From positions 1,054,001 to 1,118,000 of the forward strand of contig OY282354.1 in assembly GCA_958295485.1 (NCBI GenBank): a stretch of 64,000 nucleotides of DNA, read 5' to 3'. Below are positions 25,772 through 34,832 of this stretch, one piece after another. The notes below the pieces were generated by a model that ran no database searches, was not told where the DNA came from, and worked only from the letters and a program-made list of their open reading frames with translations. The position numbers and the translations under genes were made by a program. Numbering within the stretch: the first letter of the stretch is position 1; every line of letters begins with the position of its first letter. This DNA is from an uncultured Gammaproteobacteria bacterium. Lineage in GTDB: Bacteria; Pseudomonadota; Gammaproteobacteria; Eutrophobiales; Eutrophobiaceae.

Positions 25772-28006
25772 ATGCGACTTTTTTCCCATAAAAACCGGGC
25801 AGCGCACCTGGGCCAGTTCCCCCTGGAAAGACTGGCAAGAACAGGTTCAAATATCGAGTATCCCGCAACCCGAAAACATCGCGCCATAACGGTAGAAGCG
25901 CCGGACAACCCGTTATCCCTGGCTAATGCCTTTCGCGAATACATCGATTTATTCGACCGGATGCGCTTGGGCGACCCTGCTTCGAGGCAGGCGCCTATTC
26001 CGTCAGATCCGGTGGAACGCGCAAACCACCTGAAGGCTGCCTGCTACAACCTGGACGTAAGCATGGCGGCGACCTGCGCCATACCAAAACAGGCGATCCT
26101 GGAACAACCTGTTATTAACGAGTCACTGACAAACGCGCAAGAGAAAGAGTATCTTGCCGGTTCCGCTTCGAATGTCATGGCGGAAACCAGTGTCAGGGAA
26201 GGGCGGGAGGCTTGGCGGCGTTCTTTGGAAAATACCGGAAAGGGATTTGATCATACCCATGCGCTTGTCCTGCTGGTCGAGTATGCCAGGGACCCGGAAC
26301 CCGGTATTGAAAGCGAAACCTGGTTGATGGGAACCCAACCGCAACGGGCTGCCGTCAGGGCGGCGGAGGCCGCCGCCGTGATGGTGAATTACATTCGCAT
26401 ACTGGGTTTCGAAGCGATGCTGCATACGGCGACAGCGACGGACTTGGACCTCGACAGCCTGTTGCTTTGCAGCGGCCTGGGTGAAATCAATAACAAGAAC
26501 GGCAGTGAGACGGTAACCAATCCTTACCTCGGCGATCGATTCGGCCTGGCCGTGGTTTCAACAACCATGGAGATAATGGCGGATCAACCCCTGGCTGAAA
26601 GAGGCTTCAAGGCTACGGTGAAATCCCATGGCCCGGGTTGGTGGTTGGGCCTGGGCGGAACGCGACCAGGCTATAAGGGCAGGCTGTTCAAAAACAGGCC
26701 GTTTCACCTGGGACCCTATCCCATGGAGAAATTAAAGCCGCAGGAAAAAGCCACTACCCTCATCGACAAGCCAAACGTGCCGCGCATCCCGAAGCGGCAT
26801 GACATGTTCATCCGCGCGGCCCTGGGCGACCTGGGTGAAAAGACACAGAAAGAGCTGGAAAACTTCCGCATGATTACCAAGTCCCCCTATGGTCACGCCA
26901 TGGCGCCACCGCTGGGGGCCATGGTCCCGCTCCAGTACGGCAAGGAAGCGGAGCAGGCAATGCCGGGAACGGACGATCCGAAAAAAAACGCCGAGGCGGT
27001 AAAAGCCGCCCTGTATTATTTAGGCGCGGATATGGTGGGTATCTGTGAATTGCCGGACTATGCCTGGTATTCACATGACCTGGACGGCTCGGAGATAAAA
27101 CCCTATCATAAATACGGGATTGCCATATTAGTTGACCAGGGATACGAAACCATGGAGGGCGCCAGTGGCGATGACTGGATCAGTGGCGCGCAAAGTATGC
27201 GCGCCTACCTGCGGGCCCAGTTGATAGGCGGCATTGTCGGCAGCCATATCCGTTCTCTCGGCTATCCGGCCCGTGGTCACAGCGTCATGGACCAGGATGT
27301 CCTGCACATACCGATTATACTGGAGGCAGGTCTGGGTGAGTTGAGCCGGATCGGTGAACTCGTACTGAACCCCTACGTGGGACCGCGGTTCAAATCAGGC
27401 GTCATCACTACCGACATGCCGTTGTTGCCGGACAAGCCCATTGATTTTGGCTTGCAGGACTTTTGCGAAAAATGCACCAAGTGTGCCCGTGAATGCCCCT
27501 GCCAAGCCATTCCTTATGGCGACAAGATCATGTTCAACGGCTATGAAATGTGGAAACCGGACGTGGAGAAGTGCGCCCGTTATCGTATTACCAACGCCGC
27601 CGGTTCCATGTGCGGGCGTTGCATGAAGACCTGTCCCTGGAATATCGAAGGGGTATTGGCGGAACGACCTTTCCTGTGGGCGGCCATGAACCTGCCTTTT
27701 ACCCGGAAATGGATCGCCAGGCTGGATGACAAGGTCGGCAACGGTTTGATCAATCCCGTGAAAAAATGGTGGTGGGACCTGGATTCGGATGAAAACGGCA
27801 ACATTATCCGGGCCGGGAAAACCAATAAACGACAATTTTCCAGGCGTACAAACATGGATCCGGCGAAGCAAAGCATGGGTTGTTTCCCGGCTGAAACGGC
27901 ATCGCCGCCGTTATCGGAGCATCCGATAATCCTGGATCGGCGGATAGCTGTTAAAAAGTACAAAAGCGCTGAGATTCCGGGCAAATACAAAGCTCCAATA
28001 AAATAA
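25772..28006 (+). CDS. Reductive dehalogenase-like cobalamin/Fe-S protein (cytosolic, catabolic type)
   Basis: This 744-residue protein has a C-terminal ferredoxin-like module with two [4Fe-4S] sites (CEKCTKCARECP, Cys 565/568/571/575; Cys601; CGRCMKTCP, Cys 614/617/621). Before it are two tandem nitroreductase-like domains: about 90-300 is a degenerate copy of about 400-560 (NYIRILGFEAMLHT vs SHIRSLGYPARGHS; TNPYLGDRFGLAVVSTT vs LNPYVGPRFKSGVITTD). This matches the NpRdhA-type, oxygen-tolerant, non-respiratory reductive dehalogenases with a vestigial N-terminal repeat. There is no Tat signal and no RdhB anchor gene, which fits a cytosolic enzyme. It may remove halogen (or another ring substituent) from an aromatic ring, or reduce another bond; a cobalamin-binding assignment needs structural modelling. 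Confidence 0.8.
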   Translation: MRLFSHKNRAAHLGQFPLERLARTGSNIEYPATRKHRAITVEAPDNPLSLANAFREYIDLFDRMRLGDPASRQAPIPSDPVERANHLKAACYNLDVSMAATCAIPKQAILEQPVINESLTNAQEKEYLAGSASNVMAETSVREGREAWRRSLENTGKGFDHTHALVLLVEYARDPEPGIESETWLMGTQPQRAAVRAAEAAAVMVNYIRILGFEAMLHTATATDLDLDSLLLCSGLGEINNKNGSETVTNPYLGDRFGLAVVSTTMEIMADQPLAERGFKATVKSHGPGWWLGLGGTRPGYKGRLFKNRPFHLGPYPMEKLKPQEKATTLIDKPNVPRIPKRHDMFIRAALGDLGEKTQKELENFRMITKSPYGHAMAPPLGAMVPLQYGKEAEQAMPGTDDPKKNAEAVKAALYYLGADMVGICELPDYAWYSHDLDGSEIKPYHKYGIAILVDQGYETMEGASGDDWISGAQSMRAYLRAQLIGGIVGSHIRSLGYPARGHSVMDQDVLHIPIILEAGLGELSRIGELVLNPYVGPRFKSGVITTDMPLLPDKPIDFGLQDFCEKCTKCARECPCQAIPYGDKIMFNGYEMWKPDVEKCARYRITNAAGSMCGRCMKTCPWNIEGVLAERPFLWAAMNLPFTRKWIARLDDKVGNGLINPVKKWWWDLDSDENGNIIRAGKTNKRQFSRRTNMDPAKQSMGCFPAETASPPLSEHPIILDRRIAVKKYKSAEIPGKYKAPIK

Positions 28007-28066
28007 TTCTGTATTTTTATTTGTGTCCATCTGCATAATCCACGGATTAATAAGGGGGGGATTGAT

Positions 28067-29629
28067 ATGAGCGCCATACTCGAAAAAGAAGTTGCAAAAA
28101 ATGCTGTTCGGCCATACACCGGCGCTGAGTTTCTTGAGGAATTAAAAGACGACCGGGAAATCTGGATCTATGGTGAGCGGGTCAAAGACGTAACCACGCA
28201 CCCCGCTTTTCGCAATCCTGCACGGATGATGGCGCGGCTTTACAACGCCCTGCATAACCAGGCGGAGTACCCACACTTGCGTACGGATACGGACACCGGC
28301 AACGGCGGCTTTACCCACCCTTATTTCAAGGTGGCGCACACCCGCGAGGACGTGATTGCGCAACGTGAAGCAATCGCCCAATGGGCAAGGTTGACTTACG
28401 GCTGGATGGGCCGCACTCCCGATTACAAGGCCAGCCTGATGCTGACGCTGGGATTCAACCCGACGTATTTTGGTGACTATGCCGATAATGCGCGGAGCTG
28501 GTATAAAAATGCGCAGGAACGCGTCCCGTTTTTGAACCATGCCCTGGTTAATCCCCCGGTTGATCGCAATAAATCCCACGAAGAGATCGAAGACGTCTAT
28601 ATGCACTGCGTGAAAGAAACCGACGAGGGCATTATTATCTCCGGCGCAAAAGTAGTTGCCACGGGGTCGGCGTTGACCCACTACAATTTTTTAGGTCAAT
28701 ACGGGCCGATACCCGTTAAAGACAAACGCTTTGCCATATCCGGCATGTTGAAAATGAATACCCCGGGAGTAAAGCTGCTCTGTCGTCCCTCCTATGCCTA
28801 TGCGGCTGAAGTCATGGGCAGTCCGTTTGATAACCCGCTGTCCAGCCGGCTGGATGAGAATGACGCCATATTGATATTGGACAATGCCTTGATGCGCTGG
28901 GAGGATATTTTCATTTACCAGGACCTGGATGCGGCCAGCACTTTTTTAGGTACCTCCGGTTGGGCCTACACCTTTGCCTTTCATGGTTGTACGCGACTTG
29001 CCGTCAAGTTTGATTTTATTACCGGATTATTCATGAAGGCCCTGGAGATCACCGGCGCCAAGGATTTTCGCGGCGTGCAGGTGGCCATCGGTGAAATGCT
29101 CGTGTGGCGACACCTCTTCTGGGCCTTGTCTGACGCCATGTGCGGCATGCCCGATGATTTCAAGGGGGTGAAAGTGCCCAATGGCCATGCCGGGCACGTA
29201 TATCGAGTCCTGATGACCATGGCCTATCCCCGGGCAAAAGAGTTGATTGAGAATATGGTCGCCAGTGGTCTTATCTACCTGAATTCCCACGCTACGGATT
29301 TCAACGTGCCGGAGTTGAAGGGGTATTTGAATAAATACCTGCGCGGTTCTTACGGCCATGATGCGGAAGATCGGGTCAAGACCATGCGCCTGTTATGGGA
29401 CGCCATAGGTACGGAGTTTGGTGGCCGCCATGAACTGTATGAGCGTAACTATTCCGGCAATAATGAAAATATCCGCATCGAAGCATTATGGGAGGCGCAG
29501 GGTTCCGGCCTGGATAAACAACTCAAAGACTTTGCCCAGCAGTGCATGGATGAATATGACACCAACGGTTGGACCGTGGCGGACCTGATAAATCCCCATG
29601 ACGTCAATCTATTTATGAAAAAGAATTAA
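28067..29629 (+). CDS. HpaB/TftD-type FADH2-dependent phenol monooxygenase (copy 1)
   Basis: This 520-residue member of the 4-hydroxyphenylacetate 3-monooxygenase oxygenase family (HpaB, PvcC, chlorophenol monooxygenases TftD/HadA) shows PYTGAEFLEELKDDREIWIYGERVKDVTTHPAFRN at the N-terminus, the central KVVATGSALTHYNFLGQYG, FDNPLSSRLDENDAILILDNALMRWEDIF and GRHELYERNYSG. It uses reduced flavin from a separate reductase and O2 to ortho- or para-hydroxylate phenols. No HpaC/TftC reductase gene is in the window. AGGGGGGG precedes the ATG. A near-identical second copy starts at 32045. Followed by intradiol dioxygenases, it may feed them a di- or trihydroxybenzene such as hydroxyquinol. Confidence 0.93.
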   Translation: MSAILEKEVAKNAVRPYTGAEFLEELKDDREIWIYGERVKDVTTHPAFRNPARMMARLYNALHNQAEYPHLRTDTDTGNGGFTHPYFKVAHTREDVIAQREAIAQWARLTYGWMGRTPDYKASLMLTLGFNPTYFGDYADNARSWYKNAQERVPFLNHALVNPPVDRNKSHEEIEDVYMHCVKETDEGIIISGAKVVATGSALTHYNFLGQYGPIPVKDKRFAISGMLKMNTPGVKLLCRPSYAYAAEVMGSPFDNPLSSRLDENDAILILDNALMRWEDIFIYQDLDAASTFLGTSGWAYTFAFHGCTRLAVKFDFITGLFMKALEITGAKDFRGVQVAIGEMLVWRHLFWALSDAMCGMPDDFKGVKVPNGHAGHVYRVLMTMAYPRAKELIENMVASGLIYLNSHATDFNVPELKGYLNKYLRGSYGHDAEDRVKTMRLLWDAIGTEFGGRHELYERNYSGNNENIRIEALWEAQGSGLDKQLKDFAQQCMDEYDTNGWTVADLINPHDVNLFMKKN

Positions 29630-29651
29630 TCCGTAGCATCTACGGACAAAC

Positions 29652-30947
29652 ATGACGTTGCGAGCCCTGATTTTTGCATTTTTCTGCCTGTTGATTAACT
29701 CCGGCGTTCTGGCGGCGGACATTGTCGAGCGTTCGTTCAGCATTGATCGGGAAAAAATGAGCTCGCTCAATCCCGCCCCCGGAACGGTGATTACGAAAGC
29801 GAACGTTAAAGCATTCAGTCATATCCTGACGCCGAAATTCATTGACCTGATCAGCGAAGAATTTCTGACGATTGCCGTGGGTGAACCTTTATCCTTCGAC
29901 CCGCACCCGGCTTATGTCGAAGCCACCGAACGGCATCTTGGAAAAACCAGGCTTGGAGATAAACCGGGCATCATATTGAACTATATTGCCGGCCGGCCGT
30001 TTCCCCGGGAGCCGCAACTTGATGATCCCCGCGCGGGTGACAAACTGGCCTGGAATTTTCGCTACACCTATGCCTATGACGGCGGTGAGGTCGCCAGTTT
30101 TTATTGGCAATATAAAGACATAAGGAAAAATAAAATCGAAAGAAGGTTATCATTCTACGCAAGTTCATTAAGGTTCATGCACCGGCATGTCCAGGAGCCT
30201 GTCCCGGACTTGCCCGGGAATCCATCGCAGATTTTCAATGCCCTTTACCTGAACGTGTTGTCGCCACCGGATTTGCGCGGGACGCAATTACTGGTGCAAC
30301 GATTGGAAGATGACACCAGGCAGGAACAAACCTGGCTTTATCTTGCCACCCACAGGCGGGTCCGTCGCCTGGCGTCAGGACAAACCACGGATGCCTTCCT
30401 GGGCAGCGATATAATGATAGAAGATTTTCTCGGATATAACGGTCGTATCATGGACCAGAAATGGACCTACAAGGGTGAAGCCTGGGTATTGTTGCCTTAC
30501 TTTAATCACGATCAGCAACAATTGGAAGAGGCGGGACATCAGCAGGACGGCTATAAATTCGTCGGCTTCCATGGCAAGGGAGACTGTTTCCCAAACGTAA
30601 CCTGGCATGTACGCAAAGCGTATATACTGGAAGCGGAGCCTTATTGGAAACAACATCCCCTGTCAAAACGCCGTTATTATGTGGATGCCCAGACAATGCA
30701 ACCGGCTTACGGGCATATCTTTGACCGTTCGGGTAATTTGTGGAAGACAGGCATGGGGGCATACTCACATCCGGACAGGCATCACCCTGCCAATCATGGG
30801 TCAGGCGCGCCCGTTATAGATGCGGCATCCATGATCGATATCCAGGCCATGCACTGTACGACCCTGCAATTCAAGGCGACGGTGTCGAAAAAAAGATTGC
30901 GGGAAACGGATTTTACCGTACAGGCATTACGCGCCAAAGGGCGTTAG
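29652..30947 (+). CDS. DUF1329 family periplasmic protein (copy 2)
   Basis: This 431-residue paralogue of the 23554 gene has a signal peptide (FFCLLINSGVLAA), then VKAFSHILTPKFIDLISEEFLTIAVGEPLSFDPHPAYVEAT, NYIAGRPFPREPQLDDPRAGDKLAWNFRY and TWLYLATHRRVRRLASGQTTDAFLGSDIMIEDFLGYNGR. It is in the operon 22 bp after hpaB copy 1, without a DUF1302 partner beside it. A 145-bp internal piece of this gene (30570-30714) is found again between hpaB copy 2 and dioxygenase copy 2, showing that the gene was once duplicated along with its neighbours and then deleted. Confidence 0.88.
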   Translation: MTLRALIFAFFCLLINSGVLAADIVERSFSIDREKMSSLNPAPGTVITKANVKAFSHILTPKFIDLISEEFLTIAVGEPLSFDPHPAYVEATERHLGKTRLGDKPGIILNYIAGRPFPREPQLDDPRAGDKLAWNFRYTYAYDGGEVASFYWQYKDIRKNKIERRLSFYASSLRFMHRHVQEPVPDLPGNPSQIFNALYLNVLSPPDLRGTQLLVQRLEDDTRQEQTWLYLATHRRVRRLASGQTTDAFLGSDIMIEDFLGYNGRIMDQKWTYKGEAWVLLPYFNHDQQQLEEAGHQQDGYKFVGFHGKGDCFPNVTWHVRKAYILEAEPYWKQHPLSKRRYYVDAQTMQPAYGHIFDRSGNLWKTGMGAYSHPDRHHPANHGSGAPVIDAASMIDIQAMHCTTLQFKATVSKKRLRETDFTVQALRAKGR

Positions 30948-31058
30948 AATATCACCAGCGGTTCCCGCTAACCGGGCTATCGTGTATAAGGAAACCGGGA
31001 ATTGGCCGGCCGGGCATTATCATTACTTACGAGCGCGATTATATTTGGAGGATTGATT

Positions 31059-31934
31059 ATGCGTGATTTTACCATTGACAACCTGACGGAAATCGTCTTG
31101 GAAGAATACGGCTCCAAGACAAAAGATCCCCGGTTCAGACAAATCATCACTTCATTGCTTGAACATCTCCATGCTTTTGTGAAAGACGTAGAGTTGACCG
31201 AAGAAGAATGGTTCAAGGCGATCATGTTTTTAACCGATACAGGCAAAATGTGCGATGACAAACGCCAGGAATTCATTTTATTGTCGGACGTATTGGGTGT
31301 CTCCATGCTGGTGGATGCGATTAATCACCCCAAGTCAGGCAGGGGGACGGAATCGACCGTATTGGGACCTTTTTACGTAGCGCACGCGCCGGAGTACGAA
31401 AACGGCGCCAGCATCATTAAACAGGACCAGGGTGGAGAAGTGGCATTGGTCCAGGGCAAGGTGACCGACCCTGACGGCGACCCCATTGCCGGCGCCAAAT
31501 TGGATGTATGGCAAACCGCCGCCAACGGCTCTTATGATGTACAGGATCCGACTATGCCTGAATATAACATGCGCGGTATTTTTACTACGGATACGGAAGG
31601 CAACTATGCTTTCGTCACGGAAAAACCCCTGTCTTATTCCGTCCCGACGGATGGTACCGTTGGCGTCCTGCTCAATGCCAGCGGCCGCCACGCCATGCGC
31701 CCCGCCCATATCCACTTTATTGTTTCGGCGGATGGCTATGAATCACTGACTACCCACGTGTTTTCTGCGGGAGATGAATACCTGGATTCAGATGCGGTGT
31801 TTGCCACCAAGAGTTCGTTAATCGGAGATTACAAAGAATCAAATGACACTGACAAGGCGGCGCAATACAATATCTCCGCGCCGTTCAGCCACCTGCGCTT
31901 CGACATGGGCCTGATGCCGGTGGGGGCCGGGTGA
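31059..31934 (+). CDS. Intradiol ring-cleavage dioxygenase, hydroxyquinol 1,2-dioxygenase type (copy 1)
   Basis: This 291-residue non-haem Fe(III) intradiol dioxygenase has an N-terminal catechol-dioxygenase helical domain (FRQIITSLLEHLHAFVKDVELTEEEWFKAIMFLTDTGKM, DDKRQEFILLSDVLGVSMLVDAIN) and a catalytic beta domain with ligands Tyr159, Tyr193, His217 and His219 (RPAHIHF). The motif set and length fit hydroxyquinol or chlorocatechol 1,2-dioxygenases, which open the ring between the two hydroxyls. The ATG at 31059 is preferred over 31002 because GGAGG lies 7 nt upstream and the family starts here. It is the first of three tandem copies. No cycloisomerase or maleylacetate reductase is present in the window. 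Confidence 0.93.
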   Translation: MRDFTIDNLTEIVLEEYGSKTKDPRFRQIITSLLEHLHAFVKDVELTEEEWFKAIMFLTDTGKMCDDKRQEFILLSDVLGVSMLVDAINHPKSGRGTESTVLGPFYVAHAPEYENGASIIKQDQGGEVALVQGKVTDPDGDPIAGAKLDVWQTAANGSYDVQDPTMPEYNMRGIFTTDTEGNYAFVTEKPLSYSVPTDGTVGVLLNASGRHAMRPAHIHFIVSADGYESLTTHVFSAGDEYLDSDAVFATKSSLIGDYKESNDTDKAAQYNISAPFSHLRFDMGLMPVGAG

Positions 31935-31945
31935 CGCCAGGAAGG

Positions 31946-31974
31946 TTCCCCCCTGACAAGGGGAGTAGGGGGAT
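31946..31974. repeat. REP-like element after dioxygenase copy 1
   Basis: TTCCCCCCTGACAAGGGGAG followed by TAGGGGGATG. It is the same composite (CCCCTGACAAGGGG then TAGGGGGAT) as at 32011 and 35719. Confidence 0.7.
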
Positions 31975-32010
31975 GAACCGACTTGATGAAAGAAGCAAAT
32001 AATGGGAAGA

Positions 32011-32040
32011 TTCCTCTTGACAAGGGCAATTAGGGGGATT
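32011..32040. repeat. REP-like element upstream of hpaB copy 2
   Basis: TTCCTCTTGACAAGGGCAAT followed by TAGGGGGATT. Its AGGGGG tail ends a few bases before the ATG at 32045 and serves as the apparent Shine-Dalgarno sequence of hpaB copy 2. The duplication junction lies in this GGGGATTGA stretch. Confidence 0.7.
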
Positions 32041-32044
32041 GAGT

Positions 32045-33607
32045 ATGAGCGCCATGCTCGAAAAAGAAGCTGCAAAAAATGCTGTTCGGCCATACACCGG
32101 CGCTGAGTTTCTTGAGGAATTAAAAGACGATCGGGAAATCTGGATCTATGGCGAGCGGGTCAAAGACGTAACCACGCACCCCGCTTTTCGCAATCCTGCA
32201 CGGATGCTGGCGCGGCTTTACAACGCCCTGCATAACCAGGCGGAGTATCCACACTTGCGTACGGATACGGACACCGGCAACGGCGGCTTTACCCACCCTT
32301 ATTTCAAGGTGGCGCACACCCGCGAGGACGTGATTGCGCAACGTGAAGCAATCGCCCAATGGGCAAGGTTGACTTACGGCTGGATGAGCCGCACTCCCGA
32401 TTACAAGGCCAGTCTGATGCTGACGCTGGGATTCAACCCGACGTATTTTGGTGACTATGCCGATAATGCGCGGAGCTGGTATAAAAATGCGCAGGAACGC
32501 GTCCCGTTTTTGAACCATGCCCTGACCAACCCCCCAGTCGATCGCAATAAATCCCACGAAGATATCGAAGACGTCTATGTGCACTGCGTGAAAGAAACCG
32601 ACGAGGGCATTATTATCTCCGGCGCAAAAGTAGTTGCCACGGGGTCGGCGTTGACCCACTACAATTTTTTAGGTCAATGCGGGCCGATACCCGTTAAAGA
32701 CAAACGCTTTGCCATATCCGGCATGTTGAAAATGAATACCCCGGGAGTAAAGCTGCTCTGTCGTCCCTCCTATGCCTATGCGGCTGAAGTCATGGGCAGT
32801 CCGTTTGATAACCCGCTGTCCAGCCGGCTGGATGAGAATGACGCCATATTGATATTGGACAATGCCTTGATGCGCTGGGAGGATATTTTCATTTACCAGG
32901 ACCTGGATGCGGCCAGCACTTTTTTAGGTACCTCCGGTTGGGCCTACACCTTTGCCTTTCATGGTTGTACGCGACTTGCCGTCAAGTTTGATTTTATTAC
33001 CGGATTATTCATGAAGGCCCTGGAGATCACCGGCGCCAAGGATTTTCGCGGCGTGCAGGTGGCCATCGGTGAAATGCTCGTGTGGCGACACCTCTTCTGG
33101 GCCTTGTCTGACGCCATGTGCGGCATGCCCGACGATTTCAAGGGGGTGAAAGTGCCCAATGGCCATGCCGGGCACGTGTATCGAGTCCTTGTGACCATGG
33201 CTTATCCCCGGGCGAAAGAGTTGATTGAGAATATGGTCGCCAGTGGTCTTATCTACCTGAATTCCCATGCTACGGATTTCAACGTGCCGGAGTTGAAGGG
33301 GTATTTGAATAAATACCTGCGCGGTTCTTACGGCCATGATGCGGAAGATCGGGTCAAGACCATGCGCCTGTTATGGGACGCCACAGGCACGGAGTTTGGT
33401 GGCCGCCATGAACTGTATGAGCGTAACTGTTGCGGCAATAATGAAAATATCCGCATCGAAGCATTATGGGAGGCGCAGGGTTCCGGCCTGGACAAACAAC
33501 TCAAAGACTTTGCCCAGCAGTGCATGGATGAATATGATACCAACGGTTGGACGGTGGCGGACTTGATAAATCCCCATGACGTCAATCTGTTCATGAAAAA
33601 GAATTAA
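32045..33607 (+). CDS. HpaB/TftD-type FADH2-dependent phenol monooxygenase (copy 2)
   Basis: This 520-residue protein differs from copy 1 at about a dozen positions only (for example WMGR to WMSR, GQYG to GQCG, RNYSG to RNCCG, ALVN to ALTN). All family blocks are intact, so it should be active on a phenolic substrate with reduced flavin. The ATG at 32045 corresponds to the start of copy 1; a TTG six bases upstream is ignored. Its ribosome-binding site (TAGGGGGATT) comes from a REP-like element rather than the native leader. The near identity implies a recent duplication or gene conversion; the Tyr-to-Cys change near GQ(Y/C)G lies in a family-conserved block and could affect activity. Confidence 0.93.
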   Translation: MSAMLEKEAAKNAVRPYTGAEFLEELKDDREIWIYGERVKDVTTHPAFRNPARMLARLYNALHNQAEYPHLRTDTDTGNGGFTHPYFKVAHTREDVIAQREAIAQWARLTYGWMSRTPDYKASLMLTLGFNPTYFGDYADNARSWYKNAQERVPFLNHALTNPPVDRNKSHEDIEDVYVHCVKETDEGIIISGAKVVATGSALTHYNFLGQCGPIPVKDKRFAISGMLKMNTPGVKLLCRPSYAYAAEVMGSPFDNPLSSRLDENDAILILDNALMRWEDIFIYQDLDAASTFLGTSGWAYTFAFHGCTRLAVKFDFITGLFMKALEITGAKDFRGVQVAIGEMLVWRHLFWALSDAMCGMPDDFKGVKVPNGHAGHVYRVLVTMAYPRAKELIENMVASGLIYLNSHATDFNVPELKGYLNKYLRGSYGHDAEDRVKTMRLLWDATGTEFGGRHELYERNCCGNNENIRIEALWEAQGSGLDKQLKDFAQQCMDEYDTNGWTVADLINPHDVNLFMKKN

Positions 33608-33628
33608 TCCGCGGCATCTGCGGACAAA

Positions 33629-33773
33629 CATGGCAAGGGAGACTGTTTCCCAAACGTAACCTGGCATGTACGCAAAGCGTATATACTGGAAGCGGAGCCT
33701 TATTGGAAACAACATCCCCTGTCAAAACGCCGTTATTATGTGGATGCCCAGACAATGCAACCGGCTTACGGGC
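33629..33773 (+). pseudogene. Internal fragment of a duplicated DUF1329 gene
   Basis: These 145 bp match 30570-30714 inside DUF1329 copy 2. The left edge joins the hpaB downstream sequence at the shared bases CATG; the right edge joins the dioxygenase leader at CGGGC(AT). This is the residue of a full DUF1329 gene that was deleted after the hpaB-DUF1329-dioxygenase unit was duplicated. Confidence 0.9.
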
Positions 33774-33816
33774 GTTACCATTATTTACGGGCCCGATTAT
33801 ATCCGGAGGATTGATT

Positions 33817-34719
33817 ATGCGTGATTTTACCATTGACAATCTGACGGAAATCGTCTTGGAAGAATACGGCTCCAAGACAAAAGATCCCCGGTTCAGGCAA
33901 ATTATCACTTCATTGCTTGAACATCTCCATGCTTTTGTGAAAGACGTGGAGTTGACCGAAGAAGAATGGTTCAAGGCGATCATGTTTTTAACCGATACAG
34001 GCAAAATGTGCGATGACAAGCGCCAGGAATTCATTTTGTTGTCGGACGTATTGGGTGTCTCCATGCTGGTGGATGCGATTAATCACCCCAAGTCAGGCAG
34101 GGGGACAGAATCGACCGTATTGGGACCTCTTTACGCAGAGGGCGCGCCGGAGTATGAAAACGGCGCCAGCATCATTAAACAGGGCCGGGGTGGAGAAGTG
34201 GCGTTAGTCCAGGGCAAGGTGACCGACCCTGACGGCGACCCCATTGCCGGCGCCAAATTGGATGTATGGCAAACCGCCGCCAACGGCGTCTATGATACAC
34301 GGGATCCAACTGTGCCTGAATATAACATGCGCGGTATTTTTACTACGGATACGGAAGGCAACTATGCCTTCGTCACGGAAAAACCCGTATCTTATTCCGT
34401 TCCGACGGATGGCGCCGTTGGCGTCCTGCTCAATGCCAGCGGTCGCCACGCCATGCGTCCCGCCCATATCCACTTTATTGTTTCAGCCGATGGCTATGAA
34501 TCACTGACTACCCAGGTGTTTTCTGCGGGAGATGAATACCTGGATTCAGATGCGGTGTTTGCCACCAAGAGTTCGTTAATCGGAGATTACAAAGAATCAA
34601 ATGACGCTGACAAGGCGGCGCAATACAATATCTCCGCGCCGTTCAGCCACCTGCGCTTCGACATGGGCCTGATGCGGAAGATCGGGTCAAGACCATGCGC
34701 CTGTTATGAGACGCCATAG
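33817..34719 (+). CDS. Intradiol dioxygenase, hydroxyquinol 1,2-dioxygenase type (copy 2, chimeric 3' end)
   Basis: This 300-residue second copy of the intradiol enzyme keeps the metal ligands (NGVYDTRD, PVSYSVPT, RPAHIHF). The body is nearly identical to copies 1 and 3. The last 14 residues after FDMGLM (RKIGSRPCACYETP) do not belong to the family: they are an out-of-frame reading of the hpaB 3' region, fused at TGATGC (34670-34675). The catalytic domain is complete before this point, so function is probably kept. The ATG at 33817 has a GGAGGA site 7 nt upstream; the longer frame from 33703 reads through the DUF1329 fragment and is rejected. Confidence 0.9.
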   Translation: MRDFTIDNLTEIVLEEYGSKTKDPRFRQIITSLLEHLHAFVKDVELTEEEWFKAIMFLTDTGKMCDDKRQEFILLSDVLGVSMLVDAINHPKSGRGTESTVLGPLYAEGAPEYENGASIIKQGRGGEVALVQGKVTDPDGDPIAGAKLDVWQTAANGVYDTRDPTVPEYNMRGIFTTDTEGNYAFVTEKPVSYSVPTDGAVGVLLNASGRHAMRPAHIHFIVSADGYESLTTQVFSAGDEYLDSDAVFATKSSLIGDYKESNDADKAAQYNISAPFSHLRFDMGLMRKIGSRPCACYETP

Positions 34720-34789
34720 GCACGGAGTTTGGTGGCCGTCATGAACTGTATGAGCGTAACTGTTGCGGCAATGCAACCGGCTTACGGGC
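34670..34789 (+). pseudogene. hpaB 3' fragment fused to a DUF1329 sliver
   Basis: From 34670 to about 34772 the sequence copies the hpaB region encoding DAEDRVKTMRLLWD...YERN, most like copy 2 (TAACTGTTGCGGCAAT). It then switches at CAAT to a short DUF1329 piece (34769-34789) and on to the dioxygenase leader. It is a scar of a second duplication followed by deletion. Confidence 0.88.
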
Positions 34790-34832
34790 ATTACCATTAT
34801 TTACGGGCACGATTATATTTGGAGGATTGATT

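Noticed and set aside
33703-33816. 38-residue N-terminal extension of dioxygenase copy 2
   Set aside because: It reads the DUF1329 fragment out of frame; the native GGAGG and ATG are at 33817.
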